This document shows, piece after piece, positions 51,234 to 59,513 of a DNA stretch of 64,000 bases. The notes under the pieces are model-generated. The model was not told the DNA's origin. It made no database searches and saw nothing but the letters and a program-made list of their open reading frames with translations. Within the stretch, counting starts at the first letter, position 1, and every line of letters begins with the position of its first letter. This DNA comes from an uncultured Eubacteriales bacterium (GTDB taxonomy: Bacteria; Bacillota; Clostridia; Oscillospirales; CAG-272): NCBI GenBank assembly GCA_934486825.1, contig CAKSQF010000010.1, forward strand, positions 1-64,000. Reading direction: 5' to 3'. The position numbers were made by a program, and so were the translations under genes.

Positions 51234-54020
51234 TCAGAGGTCTTCTTTTACAGCGGATGCCATTCCATGGCATTTTTTATACTTGCGTCCGCTTCCGCAG
51301 GGGCACGGATCATTTGGTCCGACCTTCTTTATCTGTGAAGCTGTGTTACGGGATGGGGCTTTTTTTGCCGACGAAGACGCTGTGTTTTCACTTCCGCCCG
51401 ATTCGCCCGTTATGCGCGTTGTTTGCTTTCTTCTTACAGGCTCTTCCTGCCTGACTACCGAAAGAATCATGCGGACTGTCGCCTGACGGATGTTTTCTAC
51501 CATTTCATCGAACATGTCCGCGCCCGCAATACGGTATTCGTTCAAGGGATTTCGCTGTGCGTAACCCGCAAGACCGATCGAACCCTTCAGATCGTCCATT
51601 GCATCAATGTGGTCGGTCCAGAAACGATCGACGTTCTGAAGAAGAACAATACGTTCAACCTCGCGCATCTGATCGCCGAACATTGCTTCTTTTTCGGCAT
51701 ATTTTTCCGCGGCGCGTTTTTTAAGCATTTCTTTTATGCTGTCCGGTGTGACATCGTCCGGGATGATGCCGTCGGGATACACAAAGTCATCCGGAGCGCA
51801 CAGATATCCGAAGAAGAAGGACCGTATGTCGTCAAGCCGCCATTCGGTTTTGTTTTCGGATGTGCATGCCGAATCGACAACATTGTCAATCGTCTGTTCG
51901 ATCATTTCGACAATCTTGTCTTTCATGTTCATGCCTTCGAGAACCTCATTACGCTGCTTGTATATGAGATTACGCTGCTGGTTCATTACGTCGTCATAGG
52001 CAAGGACATTCTTTCTGTATCCGAAGTTCTGATCCTCAAGGCGCTTCTGCGCTCTTTCGATTGAATTTGAAAGAATTCTTGCGGAGATCGGCTGATCCTC
52101 CGGCAGACCCATGCGATCTACCATTGCGGCTATATTCTCGCTTCCGAAGAGTCTTAAAAGATCGTCCTCAAGCGAAAGATAGAATCTTGATTCACCCGGG
52201 TCTCCCTGTCTGCCCGATCTGCCTCGCAGCTGGTTGTCGATTCTGCGCGATTCGTGACGCTCCGTTCCTATGATAAACAGACCGCCCGCCTCGCAGACCT
52301 TTTTCCATTCGGGTTCTATCTGTTTTTTGTACTTGTCGTAAAGTTCGTGATATACCTTGCGGGCTTCGATAACCTCATCCGGGACCGAAAGGGAAGAGCC
52401 GACGGCAAGACCGATCGTGTTTTCGTCATATTCGAGACGTCGCATTTCCTGCTTTGCGAGAAATTCGGGATTTCCTCCGAGCATAATATCGGTTCCGCGT
52501 CCCGCCATGTTTGTTGCGATGGTAACCGTGCCGAGCTTGCCCGCCTGAGCGACGATTTCGGCTTCGCGTTCGTGATATTTTGCGTTAAGTACAGTATGTT
52601 TGATACCGTTCATGCTGAGTTTCTTTGACAGAATTTCAGACTTTTCGACAGAAACGGTTCCGACAAGAACCGGTTGCCCCTTTGCATGACATGCTTTTAT
52701 CTGCTCGATGATCGCGTCGTATTTTCCTTTTACGGTCTTGTAAACGACATCGTGATGATCGATTCTTATCATCGGCTTGTTTGTCGGAATTTCGACAACA
52801 TCCAGATAATAAATTTCCCTGAATTCATCCTCCTCGGTCAGCGCCGTACCGGTCATGCCCGAAAGCTTTCTGTACATTCTGAAGTAATTCTGGAATGTTA
52901 TGGTTGCAAGAGTCTTGTTTTCTTTTTCGATCGTTACGTGTTCCTTGGCTTCAACAGCCTGATGCAGACCGTTTGACCAACGCCGTCCCGGCATTATTCT
53001 TCCGGTGAATGTATCGACTATCAGTACCTGACCGTCTTTAACGACATAATCCACGTCAATTTTGAAAACGCCGTGTGCATGCAACGCCTGGTTTACGTGA
53101 TGAGCAATAGTTGCATTTTCCGGATCGGAATAGTTGTCAATCTTGAAATATTCTTCGACCTTTGCAATACCCTTTGCCGTAAGGACGGCTGTACGCTTTT
53201 TTTCGTCAACAATGTAATCTGCATCCGGATCCTGTTCGACGGTATCGGTCGATTCCTTGTCGTCAACCTCTTTGATCCTGAATACCTTCATGCGCGAAAC
53301 AAGTCTGTCGGTGATCTCGTACATGTCGGTGGATTTTTCGCCTTCACCCGAAATAATAAGCGGAGTTCTTGCTTCGTCGATCAGAATTGAGTCAACCTCA
53401 TCGACTATCGCAAAATTGTGACCCCTCTGGCAAACACCCTGCTTGTAGATTGCCATGTTGTCACGCAGATAGTCAAATCCGAATTCGTTGTTTGTTCCGT
53501 AGGTTATGTCGCAATCATATGCATGGTGTTTTTCTTCTTTTGTCTGATCGTGGATAACAAGTCCCGTGGACAGTCCCATAAATTCGTATACGCGACCCAT
53601 TTCCTCCGCACCGAGTCTTGCAAGATACTCGTTTACGGTTACGATATGGACACCCTTGCCTGTAAGTGCGTTAAGATATGCGGGAAGCGTGGCAACAAGA
53701 GTTTTTCCTTCGCCTGTCTTCATTTCGGCAATCCTGCCCTGGTGGAGGATTATGCCGCCCATTACCTGAACCCGGAAGGGACGTTTCCCGAGAACTCTGT
53801 CATCCGCTTCTCTGATTGCCGCATATGCATCGGGAAGTATGTCATCAAGTGTCTCGCCGGCAGCAAGACGTGACTTCAGAACACCGGTGACCGCGCGAAG
53901 CTCGTCGTCCGACATTGCCGAATATTTGTCGGCAAGAGCATCAACCGCGTTTACCAGCGGAGTAATGCGTTTTATTTCTTTTTCGCTTGTTGTTCCGAAC
54001 AGTTTTTTCAGTAAGCTCAT
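51234..54020 (-). CDS. secA: Preprotein translocase ATPase SecA
   Basis: A 928-residue SecA, the motor that pushes unfolded preproteins through SecYEG. DEAD-like motor motifs: MKTGEGKTLVATLP, VDEVDSILIDEARTP, TNMAGRGTDIMLGG and RGRSGRQGDPG. The C-terminal SEC-C zinc site is intact (PNDPCPCGSGRKYKKCHG). The start ATG 54020 (MSLLKKLFG) has GAGG upstream and is preferred over the 9-residue-longer frame. It is a single-copy housekeeping gene with no linkage to secretion genes here. Confidence 0.97.
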   Translation of the reverse strand: MSLLKKLFGTTSEKEIKRITPLVNAVDALADKYSAMSDDELRAVTGVLKSRLAAGETLDDILPDAYAAIREADDRVLGKRPFRVQVMGGIILHQGRIAEMKTGEGKTLVATLPAYLNALTGKGVHIVTVNEYLARLGAEEMGRVYEFMGLSTGLVIHDQTKEEKHHAYDCDITYGTNNEFGFDYLRDNMAIYKQGVCQRGHNFAIVDEVDSILIDEARTPLIISGEGEKSTDMYEITDRLVSRMKVFRIKEVDDKESTDTVEQDPDADYIVDEKKRTAVLTAKGIAKVEEYFKIDNYSDPENATIAHHVNQALHAHGVFKIDVDYVVKDGQVLIVDTFTGRIMPGRRWSNGLHQAVEAKEHVTIEKENKTLATITFQNYFRMYRKLSGMTGTALTEEDEFREIYYLDVVEIPTNKPMIRIDHHDVVYKTVKGKYDAIIEQIKACHAKGQPVLVGTVSVEKSEILSKKLSMNGIKHTVLNAKYHEREAEIVAQAGKLGTVTIATNMAGRGTDIMLGGNPEFLAKQEMRRLEYDENTIGLAVGSSLSVPDEVIEARKVYHELYDKYKKQIEPEWKKVCEAGGLFIIGTERHESRRIDNQLRGRSGRQGDPGESRFYLSLEDDLLRLFGSENIAAMVDRMGLPEDQPISARILSNSIERAQKRLEDQNFGYRKNVLAYDDVMNQQRNLIYKQRNEVLEGMNMKDKIVEMIEQTIDNVVDSACTSENKTEWRLDDIRSFFFGYLCAPDDFVYPDGIIPDDVTPDSIKEMLKKRAAEKYAEKEAMFGDQMREVERIVLLQNVDRFWTDHIDAMDDLKGSIGLAGYAQRNPLNEYRIAGADMFDEMVENIRQATVRMILSVVRQEEPVRRKQTTRITGESGGSENTASSSAKKAPSRNTASQIKKVGPNDPCPCGSGRKYKKCHGMASAVKEDL

Positions 54021-54101
54021 ATAAAATACCTCGGTTAAAATAGACAAAAAATATTATACATCTTTTTTCAAAGAAAAACCATAAATAAAGTGTAAAAAAT
54101 A

Positions 54102-54130
54102 TTGCAAAAAGCAAAAAAACATGGTAAAAT
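54102..54130 (+). promoter_or_regulatory. Sigma-A promoter of trmL
   Basis: TTGCAA (54102-54107), a 17-base spacer and TAAAAT (54125-54130), 35 bases before ATG 54166. Confidence 0.65.
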
Positions 54131-54165
54131 ACCAAGAAATCAATGTATGCTTTAAGGAAAATGAA

Positions 54166-54669
54166 ATGAATGATATAAATATTGTGCTCGTTGAGCCCGA
54201 AATACCCGAAAATACGGGAAATATTGCACGCACATGCGCCGTTACCGGAGCGGCGCTTCATCTTGTAAAACCGCTTGGCTTCGGGACAGAAAGCAGCAGA
54301 CTGAAACGCGCGGGTCTTGATTATTGGGATAAGCTCGATATTTTTTATTATGAGAATCTCGATGAATTTCTCGCAGAGCACGGAAATGACGAGTTGTATT
54401 TTTTTTCGTCGAAGGGAAACAGAACACATGCCTCGGTAAGATACGGCAAAGGCTGTTTTCTTGTTTTCGGGAAGGAGACTGCAGGTCTTCCCGAATGGCT
54501 GCTGAAGCGCTATCCGGATTCGTGCTTGCGCATACCTATGAGAAATACACTGCGTTGTCTGAATCTTTCGAATTCGGTTGCCGTAGGCGTGTATGAGGTG
54601 CTCAGACAATCCGATTTTGACGGGCTTGAAACCTCGGGCGAGCCGACAACCTTTTTGTGGGAAGACTGA
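54166..54669 (+). CDS. trmL: tRNA (cytidine(34)-2'-O)-methyltransferase
   Basis: A 167-residue SPOUT methyltransferase that modifies the wobble base of tRNA-Leu. Motifs: IVLVEPEIPENTGNIARTC, LHLVKPLGF, LVFGKETAGLPEWLL and the knot region IPMRNTLRCLNLSNSVAVGVYEVLRQ. ATG 54166 has AAGGA seven bases upstream; the ATG at 54121 overlaps the promoter. Its last codons form half of a terminator stem. Confidence 0.95.
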   Translation: MNDINIVLVEPEIPENTGNIARTCAVTGAALHLVKPLGFGTESSRLKRAGLDYWDKLDIFYYENLDEFLAEHGNDELYFFSSKGNRTHASVRYGKGCFLVFGKETAGLPEWLLKRYPDSCLRIPMRNTLRCLNLSNSVAVGVYEVLRQSDFDGLETSGEPTTFLWED

Positions 54670-54688
54670 TCAGTCTTCCCGTTTTTTT
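54659..54688 (+). terminator. Terminator built from the stop-codon junction of trmL and the S26-like gene
   Basis: GGGAAGACT and AGTCTTCCC (54659-54680, a perfect palindrome with TGATCA at its centre) are followed by GTTTTTTT. The centre is the two abutting stop codons of the convergent genes. Confidence 0.85.
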
Positions 54689-55119
54689 GCGAAACCCGCA
54701 ACTGTTGATCTCAGTTTGGCGGATAGTCTCCGAATCGGTCTGATTGCAACCCAGAGACGAGAGTAAAGTTTATACCGGGCGTTGTGTTCAATGTCGATGT
54801 ACTTGTCGCCCTTGTAATAGCCGACAAGAATACCGAATATCATGTCTTCTCTTACTCCGTATTCCGGAACTGTCTGACCGTCGCCGCAGCATATAAAACC
54901 GTCTCTGTTTTTGCCGATTATGCGGTGGAGGACAAACTGTCCGTTGTCACGTCTGTAAAACGGAATATCGTATTTTTTCAGCTTTGTCTGATCGTCGGTT
55001 GCCTTGATTATCACCGGACATTGGTGATGTCCGAGCATCGGATTCATGCTTGTGCCGCCGGGAGTAAAGATCAGCTGCCCGTTTTCTTTGATAAGAGATA
55101 TATAGTCGCCTTTTGACAT
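54670..55119 (-). CDS. S24/S26-like peptidase domain protein without membrane anchor
   Basis: A 149-residue protein with the signal-peptidase/LexA fold pattern: the nucleophile serine in TPGGTSMNPML, then FYRRDNGQFVLHRIIG where a histidine stands in place of the general-base lysine (as in SipW/Sec11-type enzymes), then CCGDGQTVPEYGV. It lacks an N-terminal membrane anchor; the C-terminus is basic. It closes the HprK-PqqD cassette, 4 bases after pqqD. Similar proteins accompany PqqD and HprK-like proteins in peptide or polysaccharide clusters; the substrate here is unknown. Confidence 0.78.
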   Translation of the reverse strand: MSKGDYISLIKENGQLIFTPGGTSMNPMLGHHQCPVIIKATDDQTKLKKYDIPFYRRDNGQFVLHRIIGKNRDGFICCGDGQTVPEYGVREDMIFGILVGYYKGDKYIDIEHNARYKLYSRLWVAIRPIRRLSAKLRSTVAGFAKKRED

Positions 55120-55123
55120 GATC

Positions 55124-55387
55124 TTATATAATTATTTCGTGCTTTTTAAGGGTTGAAATAAAAGCATCAATATCTTTCTCGGCGGTTTTTGCATCCGTGT
55201 CGTAATTTTCGAGAATCAGTTCAATGAGTCTGTCCTTTTCACAACCCTTTTCAAGCTCTTTCCAGATCAGAAGCCCCGAGTCATTGAGTGTGATCGTGCC
55301 GCTCAGATACTTTGTTGCGTCTCCGACCGCAACCACCACGTTGGTGTTAGCAATGTTTTTTAATATAAAACCGTCTCTGATTTTCAT
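55124..55387 (-). CDS. PqqD-like peptide-binding protein (RRE type)
   Basis: An 87-residue winged-helix-like PqqD protein. The pattern is FILKNIANTNVVVAVG, LNDSGLLIWKELEKGCEKDRLIELIL and AEKDIDAFISTLKKHEII, matching the coenzyme-PQQ-synthesis D family, which binds leader peptides of RiPP precursors (RRE). It lies between an HprK-like kinase and an S26-like peptidase, as in some lasso-peptide-related clusters. No precursor is visible within several hundred bases. Confidence 0.85.
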   Translation of the reverse strand: MKIRDGFILKNIANTNVVVAVGDATKYLSGTITLNDSGLLIWKELEKGCEKDRLIELILENYDTDAKTAEKDIDAFISTLKKHEIII

Positions 55388-55411
55388 AACCGATTTCCTC
55401 TTGCTTTTTAT

Positions 55412-56134
55412 TTATTTGCTCATTGTGCTGTATGATAATATCGGAGCATCCGGCTCCATATTGCATCGCATGCGGTAGACCGACAGGTGAGCCAATGCCG
55501 TATCAATAAGCTCCAGTGTTTTAAGCATAAGCCCCGCCTCCGACGGACGATAGACCTGCGCAATCAGCTTTGATATTTCCTGCTCGGGGCGGCGCCTCTC
55601 AATTGTGTTTTCGGGCGACTGCTCAAGAAAGCATATTGCATGAAGCGGAACGAGGCGGTTTTCGCTCAGATTGTGCTTTCCGCACCACGGGGTGCCGCAT
55701 GCATAGGGGATACCGTCAAAAATACGGATTATTGGCTTGTCGTCGTTTATCATGTGAACACCGTCAATGTTCTCGCGCCAGAGCCGTGCGTGTGTGCTTT
55801 TACCGGTGCCGCTCGGAGCCGAAAATGCGTAGGCTTTTCCGTCTTTTTCGACAACCGATGCATGCATGAGAAAGCCGTCGAAATCAATGATCTTTTCGGC
55901 AATGTATCTGTAGATTGCAAGATATTCGCTGTTGTCGGCGTCAAGCTTCATTCCCATGCTTTTTTCGAGATCATGTTCTTTCCGAAGAAGCTCGTCGGTC
56001 AGATTTACAGTAATATCAAAGTGACTTTCTTTATTCCTACAGAGATACTTGTCTGTATTCGGGGCAAGTATCGGATTGTCATGCATTATTCTTATTTTCA
56101 GACCGGCAACCGAAAGATCAAACATATGCAACAT
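55412..56134 (-). CDS. HprK-like serine kinase domain protein
   Basis: A 240-residue protein related to the C-terminal kinase domain of HprK and to lasso-peptide kinases. Walker A is SAPSGTGKSTH, followed by NDDKPIIR (catalytic acids) and GTPWCGKHN. Residues 1-90 precede the kinase domain. Such kinases phosphorylate a serine of a precursor peptide or other small substrate. Starts at ATG 56134 (AGGAGG 3 bases upstream) or ATG 56125 (spacing 12); the upstream frame to 56188 covers the promoter. First gene of a three-gene unit. Confidence 0.82.
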   Translation of the reverse strand: MLHMFDLSVAGLKIRIMHDNPILAPNTDKYLCRNKESHFDITVNLTDELLRKEHDLEKSMGMKLDADNSEYLAIYRYIAEKIIDFDGFLMHASVVEKDGKAYAFSAPSGTGKSTHARLWRENIDGVHMINDDKPIIRIFDGIPYACGTPWCGKHNLSENRLVPLHAICFLEQSPENTIERRRPEQEISKLIAQVYRPSEAGLMLKTLELIDTALAHLSVYRMRCNMEPDAPILSYSTMSK

Positions 56135-56140
56135 GAACCT

Positions 56141-56155
56141 CCTGACAATGTCAGG
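56141..56155. promoter_or_regulatory. Palindromic operator-like site at the kinase promoter
   Basis: CCTGACAATGTCAGG is a perfect 7-1-7 palindrome. It starts about 5 bases downstream of the -10, at the expected transcription start, and overlaps the ribosome binding site region. This is a classic repressor position. Confidence 0.65.
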
Positions 56156-56159
56156 ATAC

Positions 56160-56188
56160 ATTATATACTTTTTTTGCCGTAAAATCAA
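56160..56188 (-). promoter_or_regulatory. Sigma-A promoter of the kinase/PqqD/S26 cassette
   Basis: On the minus strand TTGATT (56183-56188), a 17-base spacer and a consensus TATAAT (56160-56165). Confidence 0.8.
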
Positions 56189-56210
56189 GTGTTTTGGCAG
56201 GGAAAAACAA

Positions 56211-57092
56211 CTATTGTTGATTTTCTTTGATAAGTCCGGTCAATTCTTCGGATTTTTCGCTGTCACAAACGAATACGGCGGTTGATTTCCCGAATGAAAT
56301 ATATATATATTTGTCTTCGTCACCGAGTCCGAAAAGAACCGTTATGCTGTCACCGTTTTTGTAATTGATTTTTGCGGTTGCGGGATTGTCCATGCCAAAC
56401 GCTTTGTTTTCCGCTTTTCCGTAACCGACAATATATGACGGATCGGCTGACAGTATTACAGATAACAAATCCGACAGGTTGGCGTCCGAAGAATCGGACT
56501 CATACACAGCCCCGTTTGCCGATTGAAAGGAAAACGAAATAATATTTTCCCGCGGCAGTGAGGGAAGCGATATAACATCCGAAAGACCGACTTCAAAATT
56601 GTTTTTAAGTGATGAGTCAACGATCTGTATGTTGCGACCGTCGGCTGTGAAATAATATCCGTCGTAACGGTCAGACTTGTTTCCGAACAGCAATCTGATC
56701 CTTTCTCCCGGGACGACAATTTCCGCTTCAAGTGACGGTTTGTCAAGTCCGTATTCTTCATACGGCTTTTCGCCTATCTCACGTATCGAAAGAAGCATTT
56801 CCGCTCCATCCAGTATTTTTTCGATAACCGAGTCGTTTACCGCGGTAGCTTCATCTCCGGAAATAAACCATTTGCCGTTCTTTTTTGTAAAGGTTGTTTT
56901 TACATCATCAACCGGAAGCGTTATTTCGGTTACCTTGTCGGTGTTGATTGTCCGTATCAGACTACGCAGATTGCTGCTGTCATCCGTAACCGTACTGTCT
57001 TTGTTGTTTCTGTTTATCAGGCAGACCGTGAGAAATACGGAAACCAGCAAAAAAAGGACCGCAAGCAGTATTGTAAGTTGTTTTGTTTTCAT
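56211..57092 (-). CDS. DUF4340 domain protein
   Basis: 293 residues with one N-terminal membrane segment (about 5-27). The rest is an extracytoplasmic region with two DUF4340-type repeats (KNGKWFISGDEATAVNDSVIEKILDGAEML..., KPYEEYGLDKPSLEAEIV, NIISFSFQSANGAVYESD..., KAFGMDNPATAKINY). It is the last gene of the GldA/F/G-type ABC unit and probably works with it at the membrane; function unknown. Confidence 0.85.
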   Translation of the reverse strand: MKTKQLTILLAVLFLLVSVFLTVCLINRNNKDSTVTDDSSNLRSLIRTINTDKVTEITLPVDDVKTTFTKKNGKWFISGDEATAVNDSVIEKILDGAEMLLSIREIGEKPYEEYGLDKPSLEAEIVVPGERIRLLFGNKSDRYDGYYFTADGRNIQIVDSSLKNNFEVGLSDVISLPSLPRENIISFSFQSANGAVYESDSSDANLSDLLSVILSADPSYIVGYGKAENKAFGMDNPATAKINYKNGDSITVLFGLGDEDKYIYISFGKSTAVFVCDSEKSEELTGLIKENQQ

Positions 57093-57120
57093 TTCCGAGC
57101 TATCTTTCCGTTCCGGAAAA

Positions 57121-58620
57121 TCATTTTGTACCGACGCTTTTGTGTTTTCTGCGGCGGGTTACAAATATTCCTACAAGCAGGACCGACGACGGAACGATTA
57201 TCACAATAATAAATGTCCAGAATATCGCCTGTGCACGTGTTATTACAAGCAGATCTTCGACCATCGATTTTGATTCGATCGACAGGGAGATTGTTTTGTT
57301 GCATAGTTTTTCGCAAAGCGAAACGAAGTAGATGTTGTTTCCTCCGTTGACATAGCTGTTTACAGAGGAATCGGTAAAGTATGGGGATGATATCCACGCA
57401 AATTTTGACACAGCTGTCGCGGCAACAATTCCGGTGCAATAGCTTCCCTCGGGGTCACTGTCATCCTCTTTTGTGTTTTCGTCGTTTTTGTCCTTGAATC
57501 TTGAAGTCTCTGACGTAGTGAAGAGCCTGACATATGATACGGACAAAGAATCGTCTTCTTTGACAGTTATCGGGTGTGCGCTTACGATTGCCGCAACGTA
57601 CGATCCGAGGTTAAGATATGTCGATGCCGATGAGCAGTCGGGTAGGATCATACTGCTGTTTCCGAAGTGCTTTTCAGGATCGTTTTCGTAAATATAACCG
57701 TTTTTCCCCGAAAGCCCGAACTTTTCGCCGAGCTTCATCAAATTTTTGAGATCAAGTGCCTCGTATGAGGTGAGCAGGATGATGTTTCCGCCCGAATCGG
57801 CATACTTGCACAGAACAGACAGCTCATTTTCACTTATATCGGATGTCGGTGAGTTGATTATTATACATTCCGCATTGATATCCGAACCATTCGTATCGGG
57901 GGTGATGATGAGATTGTCGCACGCAATGTTGTCGAGCCTGAGCGACGAAAGAAGCTGTTCGGTAACCGACAATTCGCCGTGTCCGGACAGAGTAAGAACC
58001 GTCGGGATCATATCTGTCGTAGCATAGTCTATTGCCGATAAAACCGCATTTTCGCCGTTGAACATCTGATCATAACTGTATACGCCTTCGGTAAAGTATG
58101 CGGAGTAATTCCGGAGCATAACATAAAAATCATCGTAAAGATATTGCCCGAGCTCCTTTCCGGAGCTGTTGTCGTAAACCGAGAAAACATACATGTCGTA
58201 ATTCCGGACGACCTTGGAACGTTTGTCCGAAACAACGATAAGCGAATTGTCCTCAAGGTCGGTTTTGCTGTATTTTGATATAAACGACGGTTCGACTGCC
58301 GGGTCAACAAACGACAGCTTTATTTTTCCGGAAAGCTCCGCAATACGTTCGAGAAAGCTCACTATGAGTGTGTCTTCGTTGCCGGCAGTACTTATAACAT
58401 ATATTGTTGTCTCCTCACTGACACTGTTTATATATTCACGGGCTGTTTCCGACGGCTCGGTTATTTTTTTTTGTCTCATATCGAATTTCCGCATCGATGA
58501 AGGGAGCAGACCGATAACGGCATATGAGAAAAATGCAATCAGGATTGCGGTGATAACCGATAATGCGGTTATAAGACCGTTGCGAAGAATCAGCTTTCCG
58601 CCGAAATTTTTTTTGTTCAT
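57121..58620 (-). CDS. GldG-like auxiliary ABC protein
   Basis: 499 residues with an N-terminal membrane segment (about 15-38) and a C-terminal one (about 465-487). The region between contains a GldG-type domain (EYINSVSEETTIYVISTAGNEDTLIVSFLERIAEL...) and a DUF4350/ABC_transp_aux-like part (VLTLSGHGELSVTEQLLSSL, NSPTSDISENELSVLCKYADSGGNIILL). It is placed between the ABC permease and the DUF4340 protein. Despite the gliding-linked name, homologues are widespread in non-gliding bacteria. Confidence 0.85.
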   Translation of the reverse strand: MNKKNFGGKLILRNGLITALSVITAILIAFFSYAVIGLLPSSMRKFDMRQKKITEPSETAREYINSVSEETTIYVISTAGNEDTLIVSFLERIAELSGKIKLSFVDPAVEPSFISKYSKTDLEDNSLIVVSDKRSKVVRNYDMYVFSVYDNSSGKELGQYLYDDFYVMLRNYSAYFTEGVYSYDQMFNGENAVLSAIDYATTDMIPTVLTLSGHGELSVTEQLLSSLRLDNIACDNLIITPDTNGSDINAECIIINSPTSDISENELSVLCKYADSGGNIILLTSYEALDLKNLMKLGEKFGLSGKNGYIYENDPEKHFGNSSMILPDCSSASTYLNLGSYVAAIVSAHPITVKEDDSLSVSYVRLFTTSETSRFKDKNDENTKEDDSDPEGSYCTGIVAATAVSKFAWISSPYFTDSSVNSYVNGGNNIYFVSLCEKLCNKTISLSIESKSMVEDLLVITRAQAIFWTFIIVIIVPSSVLLVGIFVTRRRKHKSVGTK

Positions 58621-58638
58621 ATGTGATCCTTCCCTGAT

Positions 58639-59505
58639 TCAAGACCAGCGGCGTTTTTCGACCGTAAGGTAGGAAAAGTAAACGAAAAGCGCTGTCAGCA
58701 AAATAAAATATATAATTCCCTGAATATCAAAGATTTCGTAAGTCGTGAATGTGTTGAGATGTTGTGTCGGCGAAAGCGCGCTGAAAAGCTTTACGGCGGC
58801 AGTTGCCTCTGTTTTCGGAAAGAAAATCAGGACGGCAATGTTTACAAGCTCGGGAAGTGCAAACGAAACCGCACCCGCGGCAAAATTGTTTGTGATATAG
58901 CCGACAAAAAGTGAAAAGGCAAGAGCCAGAACCGTTATAATCACGAACGATCCCGCCGTTGTGGTCGGCAGAAGTGCTGCCAGATCGGACGAAAAATATA
59001 TCAGAAGCATTGCGGCAAGCGAAACTATCGGAGAAACAAGATTGTTTTTGCAGACCGACGAAATAAAAAGCCCTATTGCGTTCAGTGCGGAGCTGAAGAG
59101 AAAAAGTGCCGTCGTGCCGATAACTGCCGACAGAAGATTGATTTTTCCGTAAAACGAAAGAATAATTACCGACATGAAGCCGATGATCTGGCATCCTCCG
59201 GTGATAATGACCATTGAAAGAAATTTGCCGACGACTATGTCAAATGAACCGATCGGCAGACTGTACAGCAGAATATCGGTTTTTTGCTTTCGCTCATATG
59301 ATATCCCCTTGAGTGAGAACAGCGGAACCGTGAGCAGAAAAACAAAGGAAAGGTGACTGTAAGTCAGTTCGATCGAAGAGGCACCACCCAAAAGACAGAC
59401 ATATGATACGAACAGCCCGGAAAAGAAGAGGTAAATGCCGATGAGCAGATAGCCGTAAAATGTGGAAAATGAAGATTTCAGTTCCTTTTTCAGTATTGCC
59501 GTCAT
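58639..59505 (-). CDS. ABC-2 type permease (GldF-like)
   Basis: A 288-residue ABC-2 membrane protein with six membrane segments, beginning MTAILKKELKSSFSTFYGYLLIG and containing FLLTVPLFSLKGISYERKQKTDILLYSLPI, the typical cytosolic loop. It pairs with the ATPase 8 bases upstream and the GldG-like protein 18 bases downstream. Substrate unknown. Confidence 0.9.
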   Translation of the reverse strand: MTAILKKELKSSFSTFYGYLLIGIYLFFSGLFVSYVCLLGGASSIELTYSHLSFVFLLTVPLFSLKGISYERKQKTDILLYSLPIGSFDIVVGKFLSMVIITGGCQIIGFMSVIILSFYGKINLLSAVIGTTALFLFSSALNAIGLFISSVCKNNLVSPIVSLAAMLLIYFSSDLAALLPTTTAGSFVIITVLALAFSLFVGYITNNFAAGAVSFALPELVNIAVLIFFPKTEATAAVKLFSALSPTQHLNTFTTYEIFDIQGIIYFILLTALFVYFSYLTVEKRRWS

Positions 59506-59513
59506 TTGCCTGT

